Positions 18,230 to 27,428 of a DNA stretch of 54,236 nt are shown one piece after another; position 1 is the first letter of the stretch, and each line of letters begins with the position of its first letter. The DNA lies in the NCBI GenBank assembly GCA_031291335.1, contig JARLJF010000091.1, positions 1 through 54,236 on the forward strand. Reading direction: 5' to 3'. Origin of the DNA: Pandoraea sp. (GTDB lineage Bacteria > Pseudomonadota > Gammaproteobacteria > Burkholderiales > Burkholderiaceae). The position numbers were made by a program, and so were the translations under genes. The notes below the pieces were generated by a model. That model was not told the DNA's origin, did not search any database, and was given only the letters and a program-made list of their open reading frames with translations.

Positions 18230-19417
18230 ATGGCAGTGATTACGACCATCGAGGACTTGCGGGTTCTCGCAAAGCGGCGAGTGCCGCGCATGTTTTACGA
18301 GTATGTCGATTCGGGTTCGTGGACGGAATCCACTTATCGGGCGAATGCGGCGGATTTCGGCGGGATCGAGTTCCGGCAGCGCGTTGCCGTCAACATCGAG
18401 CATCGCAGCACACGCACGACGATGTTGGGCGAGTCGGTGGCCATGCCGGTGGCCCTCGCCCCGACGGGGATGACGGGTATGCAGCACGCGGATGGCGAGA
18501 TTCTCGCGGCGCGCGCGGCCGAAGCGTTCGGTGTGCCGTTCACGCTCTCGACCGTGTCGATCTGTTCCATCGAGGACGTGGCGGCACATACCAAGGCGCC
18601 GTTCTGGTTCCAGTTGTATGTGATGCGGGATCGCGATTTCATCGAGCGTCTGATCGATCGCGCCAAAGCGGCAGGGTGTTCGGCGCTGATGGTGACGATG
18701 GATCTGCAGATCAGTGGTCAGCGTCATCGCGATATCAAGAATGGCCTGTCGGCACCGCCGAAGCTCACGCTGCCGAACATTGCGAACATGATGACCAAGC
18801 CGCGCTGGGGCTTGGGCATGTTGGGCACACGCCGGCGCACATTCGGCAACATCGTGGGGCATGCCAAGGGGGTGGACGATATCGGTTCACTCGCGGCGTG
18901 GTCGGCGGCGCAGTTCGATCCGTGCCTGTCGTGGGACGACGTTGAGTGGATCAAGAAGCGCTGGGGCGGCAAGCTCGTGCTTAAGGGCGTGCTCGACCCT
19001 GAAGATGCGCGTGCGGCACGCGATACCGGGGCGGATGCCATTGTGGTGAGCAATCACGGCGGGCGTCAGTTGGACGGCGCGATCTCGACGATCCGTGCAT
19101 TGCCCGACATTGTGGCGGCGGTGGGGCGTGACACGGAGGTCTGGCTGGACGGTGGCATCCGTTCCGGTCAGGACGTGATCAAGGCGATGGCGTTGGGCGC
19201 GAAGGGGACATTGATCGGGCGCCCGTTCCTGTATGGGTTGGGGGCAATGGGCGAGGCGGGCGTCCGTCGTGCGCTGGAGGTCATTGCGAAGGAGATGGAT
19301 GTGACGATGGCGCTGACCGGGCGCACGACCATCGATCGACTCGATCCGTCGATGCTCATCCCGGGCAGCTATCCGACGGGCATTGGCCCGTACCTCCCGG
19401 AGCCTGCCGCAAAGTAA
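18230..19417 (+). CDS. lldD: FMN-dependent 2-hydroxyacid dehydrogenase (L-lactate dehydrogenase type)
   Basis: 395 residues. A member of the FMN alpha-hydroxyacid oxidase family, in which L-lactate, glycolate or mandelate is oxidised to the 2-oxo acid. Visible catalytic set: Tyr24 (RMFYEYVDSGS), the FMN block PVALAPTGMTGMQHADGE, Tyr130 (FWFQLYV), Asp160 (VTMDL), Lys252 (LVLKGVL), and His276/Arg279 in SNHGGRQLDGA. The late LDGGIRSGQDVIKAMALGAK binds the FMN phosphate. RBS GAAGAAGAGACGC precedes the ATG. Length and the insert at about 170-215 match LldD more than glycolate oxidase. A strong terminator follows. It is probably membrane-associated, and its electron acceptor is unknown. Confidence 0.88.
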   Translation: MAVITTIEDLRVLAKRRVPRMFYEYVDSGSWTESTYRANAADFGGIEFRQRVAVNIEHRSTRTTMLGESVAMPVALAPTGMTGMQHADGEILAARAAEAFGVPFTLSTVSICSIEDVAAHTKAPFWFQLYVMRDRDFIERLIDRAKAAGCSALMVTMDLQISGQRHRDIKNGLSAPPKLTLPNIANMMTKPRWGLGMLGTRRRTFGNIVGHAKGVDDIGSLAAWSAAQFDPCLSWDDVEWIKKRWGGKLVLKGVLDPEDARAARDTGADAIVVSNHGGRQLDGAISTIRALPDIVAAVGRDTEVWLDGGIRSGQDVIKAMALGAKGTLIGRPFLYGLGAMGEAGVRRALEVIAKEMDVTMALTGRTTIDRLDPSMLIPGSYPTGIGPYLPEPAAK

Positions 19418-19440
19418 TTCGCTTGCCCGGCAAGCCCCGA

Positions 19441-19470
19441 AAGCCGCAGCCGTCGCGCTGCGGCTTTTTC
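19441..19470 (+). terminator. Rho-independent terminator after lldD-type gene
   Basis: AAGCCGCAGC (19441-19450) pairs with GCTGCGGCTT (19457-19466) around CGTCGC and runs into TTTTTC. It is 24 bases past the stop codon. Confidence 0.9.
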
Positions 19471-19544
19471 ATTTAGTAGAGCAAATTCCGAAGGTGGCTT
19501 CGGCGACAGGGCGCTACGTTTGCGCCGCATCGAGCCGGGTCAAA

Positions 19545-19973
19545 TCAGTGGTGATGCTTGCGATGGCCACGGCGTTTGCCGCGGTAGTGGTCGTCGTCGT
19601 ACGAACTGGAGCGCGACATGTTGCCGCCAAGTGCGGCGCCCGCGCCGCCACCGACGGCTGCCCCGATCAGGCCGCCCGAACGGCCGCCCATTGCATTGCC
19701 TGCCGCCGTACCGGCACCGCCACCGAGCGCGCCGCCGAGAATCGCCCCCGTCCGCTCACGACGGTTCGACGTGATCGCGCCGCCGGCACCACCGCCTACG
19801 GCACCGCCCAACACCGCACCGGTGCTGCCGCCAAGCGCGCCACCCACGGCGGCTCCCGCTACACCCCCCAGCGCACCGCCGAGGGCATTGTTCATATCGC
19901 TGGCCGAAGCCGTCAGGGAAGTGGTTGCAACCAGGACGGCGATTGCCGCCATCGGGAAAATTCGCTTGAGCAT
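19545..19973 (-). CDS. Secreted glycine-zipper protein with histidine-rich tail
   Basis: 142 residues, no assigned function. A signal peptide covers about residues 1-24 (MLKRIFPMAAIAVLVATTSL... ending TASAS). Residues 28-115 are a run of glycine-zipper repeats such as ALGGALGGVAGAAVGGALGG, with one polar break NRRERTG at about 70-76. These GxxxG-rich hairpins are typical of small proteins that insert into or bridge the outer membrane. The end is charged: SYDDDHYRGKRRGHRKHHH, a possible metal- or nucleic-acid-binding tail. It stands alone between lldD and a LysR gene. Codon use is strongly GGC/GCC biased because of the repeats. Confidence 0.75.
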   Translation of the reverse strand: MLKRIFPMAAIAVLVATTSLTASASDMNNALGGALGGVAGAAVGGALGGSTGAVLGGAVGGGAGGAITSNRRERTGAILGGALGGGAGTAAGNAMGGRSGGLIGAAVGGGAGAALGGNMSRSSSYDDDHYRGKRRGHRKHHH

Positions 19974-20106
19974 GAGTCTTGAAGAAGGTTCGGATTAACG
20001 CGAGGCAAGTATAAAGACGCGTCACCTTGCCGCCGTCACCCCAATGTTTCACTTCTCGTAAGACGGGTAACAAATTGTTTCCGGACGTGCGTCCAGCGGG
20101 ATTCGG

Positions 20107-21033
20107 TTATACCGGTTCCCCGCCGGCGCGTCGCCGCGCCGGCACCTTCATCTCGGCCACGTAGCGGTACAACTGCGCCGCCGCCGGCGAGAGCGGCCGC
20201 GCCTTGCTTCGGATCATGCCCATGCGCCGCGTCACCACCGGATCGATCAGCGGCACGCTGGTGAGCAACGGATGGTCGGCGCCCGGCATGGCCATCGTCG
20301 GTACCGCCGCCACCCCCAGACCCGCTTCGACCAGTCCGAGCATCGTCGTGACGTGCTGCGTCTCGCAAATGCTTGGCGGGCGCTGAGGCAATGCGGTCAG
20401 CGCCTGATCGAGCAGCAAGCGGTTGCCCGAGACCTTGCCGACGGTGATGTAGTCGTACTCGTAAAGCTCGCGCCACGTCACCCGCTTCTTGCCCGCGAGC
20501 GGATGATCGCGCCGGCATGCGGCCACGTAACGCTCCTGCAACAGGAGCTTGAACTCGATATTCGGCTCCTGACTGCCGATGAAATTCAGCCCGAAATCGG
20601 CGTCGCCATTGACCACGGCGGCGAGCACCTCGTTGGCGCTGGCGTCGAGCACCGAAATGCGGATGCGCGGAAACGCCCGGTGATAGCGCGAGATCACCTG
20701 CGGCATGAAGTAATACGCGGCAGACGGCACGCACGCGATGGTCACGTGCCCGAGGCTCGACGACGCCACGTCACGAATGCCCAGCAAGGCGTTATCCAGA
20801 TCGTCGAGAATTCGCTCGGCATCGCGTGCAAACGCCCGGCCGACGTTGGTCAGTGCCACACGACGCGTGCTGCGCTCGAAGAGTTTGACCCCCAGCGCGT
20901 CTTCGAGCTTGTCGATACGGCGCGAGAGCGCAGGCTGCGAGAGATGGATCGCCTCGGCCGCGCGACGAAAGCTCGCGAGTTGCGCCACTGCGCGGAAGGC
21001 CTGCAAATCGTTCAGATCGAAATTGATCGCCAT
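20107..21033 (-). CDS. LysR-family transcriptional regulator
   Basis: About 308 residues. The N-terminal winged HTH is textbook: NDLQAFRAVAQLASFRRAAE then AIHLSQPALSRRIDKLEDAL and GVKLFERSTRRVALTNVG. The effector domain begins near residue 90 (GHVTIACVPSAAYYFMPQVI). I start at the ATG at 21033 because it places the HTH at residue 6, as is normal; the frame upstream is unrelated, and no good Shine-Dalgarno is visible. The gene is divergent from the MFS carrier, and an ATTGAT-N11-ATCAAT site lies between them, so it most likely activates the MFS/binding-protein genes. The coinducer is unknown. Confidence 0.92.
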   Translation of the reverse strand: MAINFDLNDLQAFRAVAQLASFRRAAEAIHLSQPALSRRIDKLEDALGVKLFERSTRRVALTNVGRAFARDAERILDDLDNALLGIRDVASSSLGHVTIACVPSAAYYFMPQVISRYHRAFPRIRISVLDASANEVLAAVVNGDADFGLNFIGSQEPNIEFKLLLQERYVAACRRDHPLAGKKRVTWRELYEYDYITVGKVSGNRLLLDQALTALPQRPPSICETQHVTTMLGLVEAGLGVAAVPTMAMPGADHPLLTSVPLIDPVVTRRMGMIRSKARPLSPAAAQLYRYVAEMKVPARRRAGGEPV

Positions 21034-21342
21034 GACATTGGGGGAGGAGAGTCGGGCAAGCGCCCGCACACGGGCCGGAAATCCAACCATTTGCCGTGAG
21101 GGCGAGACGCGGCGCAGAGTGTAGCGTGTTACCACTCGGTAGGCGCATTAGCATCCTACGATTGATAGCGTACGAGCATCAATCTTTCCAAAACTTGCAA
21201 TTCACAACGGGGGAACTTCCGGCGCACCATTGGCGGCTTCAAAAAGCGTCCACGACGGTTCGACACGTCCCTGGCAGAGACGCAATGCGACGATTCATTG
21301 GCGGCTCGACCCCCCGGGCCGCATGCAACACGGAGACAGCGC
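21034..21342. other. Divergent regulatory region between lysR and MFS gene
   Basis: About 310 bases with no gene. It contains the LysR-type box at 21161-21183 and the leader of the MFS gene. Short frames here lack ribosome-binding sites. Confidence 0.6.
21161..21183. promoter_or_regulatory. LysR-type operator (T-N11-A box)
   Basis: ATTGAT (21161-21166) and its exact complement ATCAAT (21178-21183) are separated by eleven bases, the classic LysR recognition geometry. It lies about 130 bases upstream of the lysR ATG and 160 upstream of the MFS ATG. Confidence 0.65.
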
Positions 21343-22662
21343 ATGTCACAGCGCCCCCAAGACGCGGTTTCGCGTCGCCACTCGAAAGCCGGCGCGGTCC
21401 TGCGCGTGACGGCCGGCAATTTCCTCGAGCAGTTCGACTTCTTCCTGTTCGGCTTCTACGCTACCCAGATCTCTCACGTCTTTTTCCCGACGGACAGTGA
21501 CTTCGCGTCGCTCATGCTGACCTTTGCCGTCTTCGGCGCGGGCTTCCTGATGCGCCCGCTCGGCGCCATCGTGCTGGGCGCGTACATCGACAACGTCGGC
21601 CGTCGCAAAGGGTTGGTCACCACGCTGGCCATCATGGCGAGCGGTACCATTCTCATCGCCTTTGTGCCGGGTTACGAAACCATCGGCCTGGCCGCGCCGG
21701 TGCTGGTGCTGATCGGCCGTCTGCTGCAAGGATTCTCGGCCGGTGCCGAGCTGGGCGGCGTGTCCGTCTATCTGGCGGAAATCGCCACGCCGGGCCGCAA
21801 GGGCTTCTATACGAGCTGGCAGTCGGCGAGCCAACAGGTCGCCATCGTCGTCTCGGCGGGTCTTGGCTTCGCGCTCTCGCTCACGCTGACGGCGCAACAG
21901 ATCGCCGCGTGGGGCTGGCGCCTGCCGTTCCTCGTGGGTTGCATGATCGTACCGGTGATCTTCGCGCTGCGCCGCTCGCTCCAAGAGAGCGACGAGTTCA
22001 AGCAGCGCAAGCGTCACCCGTCCGTGCGCGAAGTGTTCCGTTCGATGGCCGCCAATGCGGGCGTGGTGCTCGGTGGCACGATGCTCGTCGCGCTGACCAC
22101 CACGGCGTTCTACCTCATCACCGTCTACGCGCCGACGTTCGGCAAGAGCGTGCTGCACCTGTCGAGCGCCGATGCGCTGCTCGTCACCCTGTGCGTCGGC
22201 GTGTCGAACTTCATCTGGCTGCCGATCGGTGGCTCGCTCTCTGACCGCATTGGCCGTCGTCCGGTGCTGCTGCTGTTCGCGGGTCTCACGCTGGTGACGG
22301 CGTATCCGGTGCTGTCGTTCCTCGTGCAGGCGCCGAGCTTCACGCGCATGCTGGTCGCGTTGCTGTGGCTCTCGTTCCTGTACGGCATGTACAACGGCGC
22401 GATGATTCCGGCGCTCACTGAAGTCATGCCGCCGGATGTGCGTGTGGCCGGCTTCTCGCTCGCCTACAGCCTCGCGACCGCGATCTTCGGTGGCTTCACG
22501 CCGGCCCTGTCGACGTACCTGATTCACGCTACCGGCGACAAGGCTGCGCCGGGCTACTGGATGAGCTTCGCCGCGCTGTGCGCGATCTGCGCGACGCTGG
22601 CGCTCTACCGCGGCCGCCCTGGCGGGCAGGGCCGCACCCGTACCGAACTCGCTGCTGGTTGA
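21343..22662 (+). CDS. MFS transporter, metabolite:H+ symporter type (citrate/tricarballylate-like)
   Basis: About 439 residues, twelve helices. The first helix region [40 protein letters not shown] and the loop DNVGRRKG are signatures of the metabolite:H+ symporter (MHS) family, and [20 protein letters not shown] resembles the citrate and tricarballylate carriers. The central loop signature [10 protein letters not shown] repeats in the second half. The ATG at 21343 has GGAGAC nearby. A periplasmic binding-protein gene begins 11 bases after its stop, which is unusual for an MFS carrier. A di- or tricarboxylate is the likely substrate, by family only. Confidence 0.88.
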   Translation: MSQRPQDAVSRRHSKAGAVLRVTAGNFLEQFDFFLFGFYATQISHVFFPTDSDFASLMLTFAVFGAGFLMRPLGAIVLGAYIDNVGRRKGLVTTLAIMASGTILIAFVPGYETIGLAAPVLVLIGRLLQGFSAGAELGGVSVYLAEIATPGRKGFYTSWQSASQQVAIVVSAGLGFALSLTLTAQQIAAWGWRLPFLVGCMIVPVIFALRRSLQESDEFKQRKRHPSVREVFRSMAANAGVVLGGTMLVALTTTAFYLITVYAPTFGKSVLHLSSADALLVTLCVGVSNFIWLPIGGSLSDRIGRRPVLLLFAGLTLVTAYPVLSFLVQAPSFTRMLVALLWLSFLYGMYNGAMIPALTEVMPPDVRVAGFSLAYSLATAIFGGFTPALSTYLIHATGDKAAPGYWMSFAALCAICATLALYRGRPGGQGRTRTELAAG

Positions 22663-22673
22663 GAGACATCGCC

Positions 22674-23498
22674 ATGAAAACCATTGCCACTGCGGCGCGC
22701 CCGAGCGCCACCCGCCGCCTGTTCGCCGCCCTCGGCGCGGGCATCGCCATGACGGCGGTGTTCGCCGCTACGGCCGCCCACGCGGAAGACCTGCACGTGA
22801 TGAACTCCGGTGGCTTCACGGCCGCTTACAAGCTGCTGCTGCCCAAGTTCGAAGCCTCGAGCGGCGACCATGTCGACACGGCGTGGGGCCCGTCGATGGG
22901 TAAAGCGCCCGAGGCGATCCCGAATCGTCTGGCGCGCGGCGAATCGGCCGACGTCGTCATCATGGTCGGCTACGCCCTCGACGATCTCATCAAAACGGGC
23001 AAGGTGCGCCCCGATTCGCGCGTCGAGCTGGCTGATTCGCGCATCGGCGTCGTCGTCAAAGCGGGTGACACCGTGCCGGACGTCAGCACCCCCGAGAAGC
23101 TGAAGGCGGCGCTGCTTGCCGCCAAGTCGGTCGCCTACTCCGACAGCGCCAGCGGCGTGTATGTCGAGCGCAAGCTTTTCAAGAAGCTGGGCATTACCGA
23201 GCAGATGCAGGGCAAAGCGGTGATGGTGCAGAAGACGCCCGTCGCTGAAAAGGTGGCCGCAGGTGACTACGCGCTGGGACTGCAACAAGTGAGCGAGTTG
23301 CTGCCGGTCAAGGGCATCGCGTTCGCCGGCAAGATTCCCGAGTCGCTGCAATCCGTCACACGCTTCGCAGGCGGCGTGCCGGTGAATGCGCCGCATCCGG
23401 AGGAAGGCAAGAAGCTGCTGATGTACATGGCAGCGCCTGCTGTCGCGAAGGATGTCGAGTCCACCGGTCTCGATTCTCTGGCGCCGCTCACGCATTGA
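22674..23498 (+). CDS. Periplasmic substrate-binding protein (ModA-like, type 2 fold)
   Basis: About 274 residues. The signal peptide ends near AATAAHA/ED (about residue 38). The mature part reads EDLHVMNSGGFTAAYKLLLP, then the ADVVIMVGYALDDLI and GVVVKAGD blocks and SVAYSDSASGVYVERKL, a layout like the ModA/SBP_bac_11 group of binding proteins for oxyanions or small acids. There is no ABC permease or ATPase nearby: the gene sits 11 bases after an MFS gene and is probably co-translated with it. It may deliver substrate to another system or sense it. The fold assignment is good; the ligand is unknown. Confidence 0.82.
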   Translation: MKTIATAARPSATRRLFAALGAGIAMTAVFAATAAHAEDLHVMNSGGFTAAYKLLLPKFEASSGDHVDTAWGPSMGKAPEAIPNRLARGESADVVIMVGYALDDLIKTGKVRPDSRVELADSRIGVVVKAGDTVPDVSTPEKLKAALLAAKSVAYSDSASGVYVERKLFKKLGITEQMQGKAVMVQKTPVAEKVAAGDYALGLQQVSELLPVKGIAFAGKIPESLQSVTRFAGGVPVNAPHPEEGKKLLMYMAAPAVAKDVESTGLDSLAPLTH

Positions 23499-23651
23499 TG
23501 ACCCGTTCATCACTGAAGATGTGAACTAACGTTTCTGCGCCGCCGCAGGGGACTTAAATTTCCTCTCGGCAACCTTGGCGGGTTTGACCGACAATGACGT
23601 GTCAGACAACGGCGTCGCATAGCACGACGCCACCGCCAAGGAGAGAGATAC

Positions 23652-25196
23652 ATGGCCATCGCGCCAGCCCTGCCGCCCCTGGCTGCCCACTCGAGCGCAG
23701 CCGAAGCCAACACCCCGGCCACGCCCCCCACGATCCTGAATGACATCGTCGCGCTCGACGCGCTGGCATTGTCCGATGCCATTCGCACGCGCCAGGTATC
23801 GTGCCGTGACGTCATGCAGGCCTATCTCGCGCACATCGCGCAGTTCAACCCTGCGGTCAACGCGATCGTGTCGCTGCGAGATGCCGACGTGTTGCTCGCG
23901 CAGGCTGACGAGCGCGACCAGCAACTGGCGAACGGCCAATACCTTGGCTGGATGCACGGCATGCCGCACGCCGTGAAGGATCTGGCCGCCTGTGCCGGAC
24001 TCCCTACGCGCAAGGGCTCGCCGTTGACGTCCACCGGTCCCGACACGCAGGACAGCATCAGCGTCGGGCGCATCCGGGCGGCGGGCGCCATCTTCATCGG
24101 CAAGACCAACGTTTCCGAGTTCGGACTGGGTTCGCATAGCTACAACCCTGTCTTCGGCACCACGCGCAACGCCTACGACACCACACGCATCGCAGGGGGC
24201 AGCAGCGGCGGGGCGGGCAGTGCGCTGGCGCTGCGCATGCTGCCGGTGGCAGACGGCAGCGACATGATGGGGTCGCTACGCAACCCGGCGGCGTTCGGCA
24301 ACGTGTATGGTTTCCGGCCGTCGCAAGGCCGCGTGCCGTACGGCCCGACGCCGGAGGTTTTCGTCCAGCAATTGAGCACGGAAGGGCCGATGGGCAGAAC
24401 CGTCGCCGACGTCGCCCAACTGCTGGCAACCCAGTCGGGCTACGACGCGCGCAGTCCGCTTTCGCTGGCTCACGGCACCTCGCCGTTCGCGAGCGCGTTA
24501 CAGCGTGATGTGAAGGGCGTAAAGCTGGGCTGGCTTGGCGACTACGGTGGTCATTTGCCGATGGAAGACGGCGTGATGGCGCTGTGCGAGGCGTCGTTGC
24601 GTGACTTCACGGCGATGGGATGCGAAGTGGAGGCCTGCACGCCGGACTTCGCGCCCGATCGACTGTGGCAGACGTGGCTCACCCTGCGGCATTGGCTCGT
24701 GAACGGTTCGCTGGGCGAGATGTACGCCGACCCGGCGCGTCGCGACAAGCTCAAGCCCGAGGCGCAATGGGAAGTCGCGGGCGGCGAGGCATTGCGTGCC
24801 GCCGACGTGTTTCGTGCCTCCCTCGATCGCAGCGAGTGGTACCGCTCGCTCGCGCGTTTGTTCGAGCGTTACGACTTCCTGTTGCTGCCGTCGGCGCAGG
24901 TGTTCCCGTTCGACGCGCAAACGCACTGGCCATCGTCGGTCGCGGGCAAGTCGATGGACACCTATCACCGATGGATGGAAGTCGTGATCGGGCCGACGCT
25001 CGCCGGGTTGCCGGCGATCAGCGTGCCGGTCGGGTTCGACGCGCGAGGTCTGCCCATGGGGATGCAAATCATCGGACCGGCGCAGGCGGATCTCGCGGTG
25101 CTGCAATTGGCGCACGCCCACGAGCAGCAGACGCAGTGGGTGCGTCGCCACCTGCCGCCGATGCTCACGCCGCTCACTGGCGCCACGCGGGCCTGA
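23652..25196 (+). CDS. Amidase (amidase-signature family)
   Basis: 514 residues. The Ser-cisSer-Lys triad can be placed: Lys109 in HAVKDLA, cis-Ser184 in AGGSSGGAGSALAL, and the nucleophile Ser208 in GSDMMGSLRNPAAF, with the usual 24-residue spacing between the serines. Family members hydrolyse amides to acid and ammonia in the cytoplasm; no signal peptide is seen, but the N-terminal 25 residues are alanine/proline-rich. AAGGAGAGAG precedes the ATG. It follows the MFS/binding-protein pair by 150 bases and might act on the imported compound. Substrate range is not predictable; GatA is excluded by context, since no gatB or gatC is adjacent. Confidence 0.9.
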   Translation: MAIAPALPPLAAHSSAAEANTPATPPTILNDIVALDALALSDAIRTRQVSCRDVMQAYLAHIAQFNPAVNAIVSLRDADVLLAQADERDQQLANGQYLGWMHGMPHAVKDLAACAGLPTRKGSPLTSTGPDTQDSISVGRIRAAGAIFIGKTNVSEFGLGSHSYNPVFGTTRNAYDTTRIAGGSSGGAGSALALRMLPVADGSDMMGSLRNPAAFGNVYGFRPSQGRVPYGPTPEVFVQQLSTEGPMGRTVADVAQLLATQSGYDARSPLSLAHGTSPFASALQRDVKGVKLGWLGDYGGHLPMEDGVMALCEASLRDFTAMGCEVEACTPDFAPDRLWQTWLTLRHWLVNGSLGEMYADPARRDKLKPEAQWEVAGGEALRAADVFRASLDRSEWYRSLARLFERYDFLLLPSAQVFPFDAQTHWPSSVAGKSMDTYHRWMEVVIGPTLAGLPAISVPVGFDARGLPMGMQIIGPAQADLAVLQLAHAHEQQTQWVRRHLPPMLTPLTGATRA

Positions 25197-25247
25197 CCTC
25201 CCGCATCCTTCCTGCATCGTTGCCAAGTTGCCTGGCCCGCGCCCCGC

Positions 25248-25490
25248 TTAGCGGGAGCGCGCGGCCTGCGCCTGTGCGCGCAAAGGCCGCAGTAATTCCC
25301 CCAGTGCGTTGTGATCGATCTCGTGCATTAGCGCGAGCAGCCGGCCGATCTCGCCCGGCGGGAAGCCTTCGCGGGCGAACCAACTCAGGTAATTCCCCGG
25401 CAGGTCGGCGATGAACGTGCCCTTGTGTTTGCCGAACGGCATGGGCGTGGTGACGAGGCGCATCAGCGCATCGGCGTCGAAATCGAGCAT
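25248..25490 (-). CDS. DUF3820 family small protein
   Basis: 80 residues. The motif MPFGKHKGTFIADLPGNYLS, then WFAREGFPPGEIGRLL, is the DUF3820 signature, a short family sometimes labelled as a quorum-regulated virulence factor but without a proven function. I use the ATG at 25490 that places the motif at residue 17; the longer frame has no similarity. It is convergent with the amidase, 51 bases apart. The C-terminus is alanine/arginine-rich (RAQAQAARSR). Confidence 0.8.
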   Translation of the reverse strand: MLDFDADALMRLVTTPMPFGKHKGTFIADLPGNYLSWFAREGFPPGEIGRLLALMHEIDHNALGELLRPLRAQAQAARSR

Positions 25491-25593
25491 GACGGAAGGG
25501 CGCGGGTGAGACGCGCACGCAGGTGAGACGGAAAGCGTCACGCTACCACAAGCGACATGGGGCGCGTCGATGCCTCGTCTCACATCCGAGGGC

Positions 25594-26235
25594 TTACCCC
25601 CGCGACGTCAGCAATTCCCAGCCTGCGGCACCGAACACGATGGCGAGGCATCCGTCCAGCCAGCGGCGGATGCGCAGATAGACGCGCCGTGCCGTGCGTG
25701 TCGAGAACAGCATCGCGTAGCCGCAGAACATCGTCAGCCCGAGCGCGACACAACCGGGCACGACCGCGATGGGCATGGCGCCGTCGGGCGTCGAGGACAG
25801 CGCGACGACCGACACCCAGCCGAGCACGGCCTTGGGGTTCGTGAGATGCATCAACGTGCCGCGCAGGTACAACCGTTTGAGCGACAACATGCCGCTGGCA
25901 TCCGTGGGGACGGGCGGCGCGGTGTGGGAGGGGCGCAGTGCCGATCGGCCGGACTTGAACGCGAGCCATATCAGGTAGGCCCCGCCGAAGAGCTTGATGG
26001 CGATGAGGAATTGCGCGTAGGCGAGCAGCGTGGCGGCAATGCCCAGCATGGCAACCGTGGCCCAGAAGAGCGAGCCGGACATGACACCCAGCGCGAACGT
26101 CAGCGCGGGTTTGCGACCGTGATTCGTCGCAATGGACATGATCGCCAGATTGCTCGGCCCGGGGCTGGCGGCGCCGATGAAGTACGCCGTGTAGGCAAGC
26201 AGTAGATGCGTTGAGAGCGTGGCGCTGGCGACCAT
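25594..26235 (-). CDS. LysE/RhtB-family amino-acid exporter
   Basis: 213 residues and six hydrophobic helices. The LysE signature GAASPGPSNLAIMSIATNHG lies at about 22-41, followed by FALGVMSGSLFWATVAMLGI and the helix-3 region LFGGAYLIWLAFKSGRSAL. These inner-membrane carriers export amino acids such as lysine, threonine or homoserine using the proton gradient. The gene is separate from its neighbours: DUF3820 lies downstream on the same strand, and a 13-bp hairpin and the sulfonate cluster lie upstream. Substrate cannot be assigned. Confidence 0.9.
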   Translation of the reverse strand: MVASATLSTHLLLAYTAYFIGAASPGPSNLAIMSIATNHGRKPALTFALGVMSGSLFWATVAMLGIAATLLAYAQFLIAIKLFGGAYLIWLAFKSGRSALRPSHTAPPVPTDASGMLSLKRLYLRGTLMHLTNPKAVLGWVSVVALSSTPDGAMPIAVVPGCVALGLTMFCGYAMLFSTRTARRVYLRIRRWLDGCLAIVFGAAGWELLTSRG

Positions 26236-26350
26236 GACGATCCTTGTGCCGGAAGGCGGGGAATCTCGAGAGTGTCGCGGGGCATCACACGCGGCGCCAT
26301 AGACAGTTCGTCACTCTCTGGCCGAGCCAGTTTGCTACCCGTCACGATCG

Positions 26351-26386
26351 CCGAAGGCCGTCCACACCGGGCGGGACGGCCTTCGG
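26351..26386 (-). terminator. 13-bp perfect hairpin ending the sulfonate cluster
   Basis: CCGAAGGCCGTCC (26351-26363) and GGACGGCCTTCGG (26374-26386) with a ten-base loop, 15 bases past the stop of the last leftward gene. No U-run follows on the minus strand, but its strength and position suggest termination or 3'-end protection. Confidence 0.6.
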
Positions 26387-26400
26387 TGCACGTCGTTGCC

Positions 26401-27369
26401 TCAGACCTTGATCGGGAAGCGCCGGTCAAACGTGGTTTTGACGTCGAGCGGTTGACGCAGCAAGCCGACCTGCGAGTAGAAGTCGGCCGTACGTTGCTGC
26501 TCCGCGACGAGGGCATCGTCGATGTTGCGCCATTTCGTGGCACGTCGCGAGAACTGTAGCTTCGCGGCCTCGGGCGGAATGCCGATGATGCGCGCCATGG
26601 CTGCCGAGAAGGCGTCGACATGCTCGTAAGACCAGACCTGCGCTCGCACGACACGCGCGAGGAAGTCGCGCAGCACCTCCTGCTTGTTCGCAATGGCGGC
26701 GTCGGTCGCCGCGAGATAGCTCAGCCCCGACCAGAGGCCACGGCCGTTCACGAGCACGCGCCCGCGACCGGTCGTCTCCGCCACGGCCGTGTAGGGCTCC
26801 CACGTTGCCCACGCGTCGACCGAGCCACTGGCCAGCGCAGTGATGGTGTCGGCCGGTGGCAGGAAACGGAAATTGACGTCGGTCGGCGCCAGGCCGGCAG
26901 CGGTCAGTGCCTTGAGCGTGACGAAGTGACCGATGGAGCCGCGCGTCGTGCCGATGTTCTTTCCCTTGAGGTCGGCGGCGGTGCGCAGCGTGGTGTCCGG
27001 GCGCACGATCACGGCGGTGCCGTAAGCGTCGGATCGATTGGACCCGATGATCTTGATGGCGGCGCCAGCCGAGAGCGCGAAGATTACCGGCGCGTCGCCG
27101 ATCGGGCCGCAATCGACGGCACCCGCATTGAGCGCTTCCGCCAGTGGGGCGGCGGCGGGGAATTCCGTCCACTGAATGTCGTAGGGCAACTGCTTGAGTT
27201 CGTCAGCGGCTTCGAGCAGGGCACGCAGTCCGCCCTTCTGGTCACCCGCCTTGAGCAGCGGACGGCCGGATTGTGCATAAGAAACGCCGGGCAGCGCGAG
27301 GGTGGTCAGCGCACCTGCGGCACTCGACGTGGTGACGTACTGGAGAAAGCGGCGTCGGGAGATCGTCAT
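26401..27369 (-). CDS. Sulfonate/nitrate-type ABC substrate-binding protein (SsuA/TauA-like), second copy
   Basis: About 322 residues. The N-terminus SRRRFLQYVTTSSAAGALTT has a twin-arginine pattern, so export may be by Tat. The fold is the SsuA/NrtA type: QWTEFPAAAPLAEALNAGAVD, GPIGDAPVIFALSAGAAIKI, GKNIGTTRGSIGHFVTLKAL and DAWATWEPYTAVAE are all typical. It would capture an aliphatic sulfonate or similar anion for the ABC permease/ATPase pair upstream. It is the last gene of the leftward operon, 59 bases after the cytochrome gene. A second, different binding protein (30731-31774) serves the same transporter. Ligand unknown. Confidence 0.88.
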   Translation of the reverse strand: MTISRRRFLQYVTTSSAAGALTTLALPGVSYAQSGRPLLKAGDQKGGLRALLEAADELKQLPYDIQWTEFPAAAPLAEALNAGAVDCGPIGDAPVIFALSAGAAIKIIGSNRSDAYGTAVIVRPDTTLRTAADLKGKNIGTTRGSIGHFVTLKALTAAGLAPTDVNFRFLPPADTITALASGSVDAWATWEPYTAVAETTGRGRVLVNGRGLWSGLSYLAATDAAIANKQEVLRDFLARVVRAQVWSYEHVDAFSAAMARIIGIPPEAAKLQFSRRATKWRNIDDALVAEQQRTADFYSQVGLLRQPLDVKTTFDRRFPIKV

Positions 27370-27428
27370 GGTGAAAGCCTGTGTTGGATCGAAATAGGGA
27401 GAAGCAGCGTGCGAATGCTGGCGGGCGG

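Noticed and set aside
21346..22527. A 393-codon minus-strand open frame opposite the MFS gene
   Set aside because: Arginine/histidine/glutamate-rich shadow of a clear twelve-helix carrier.
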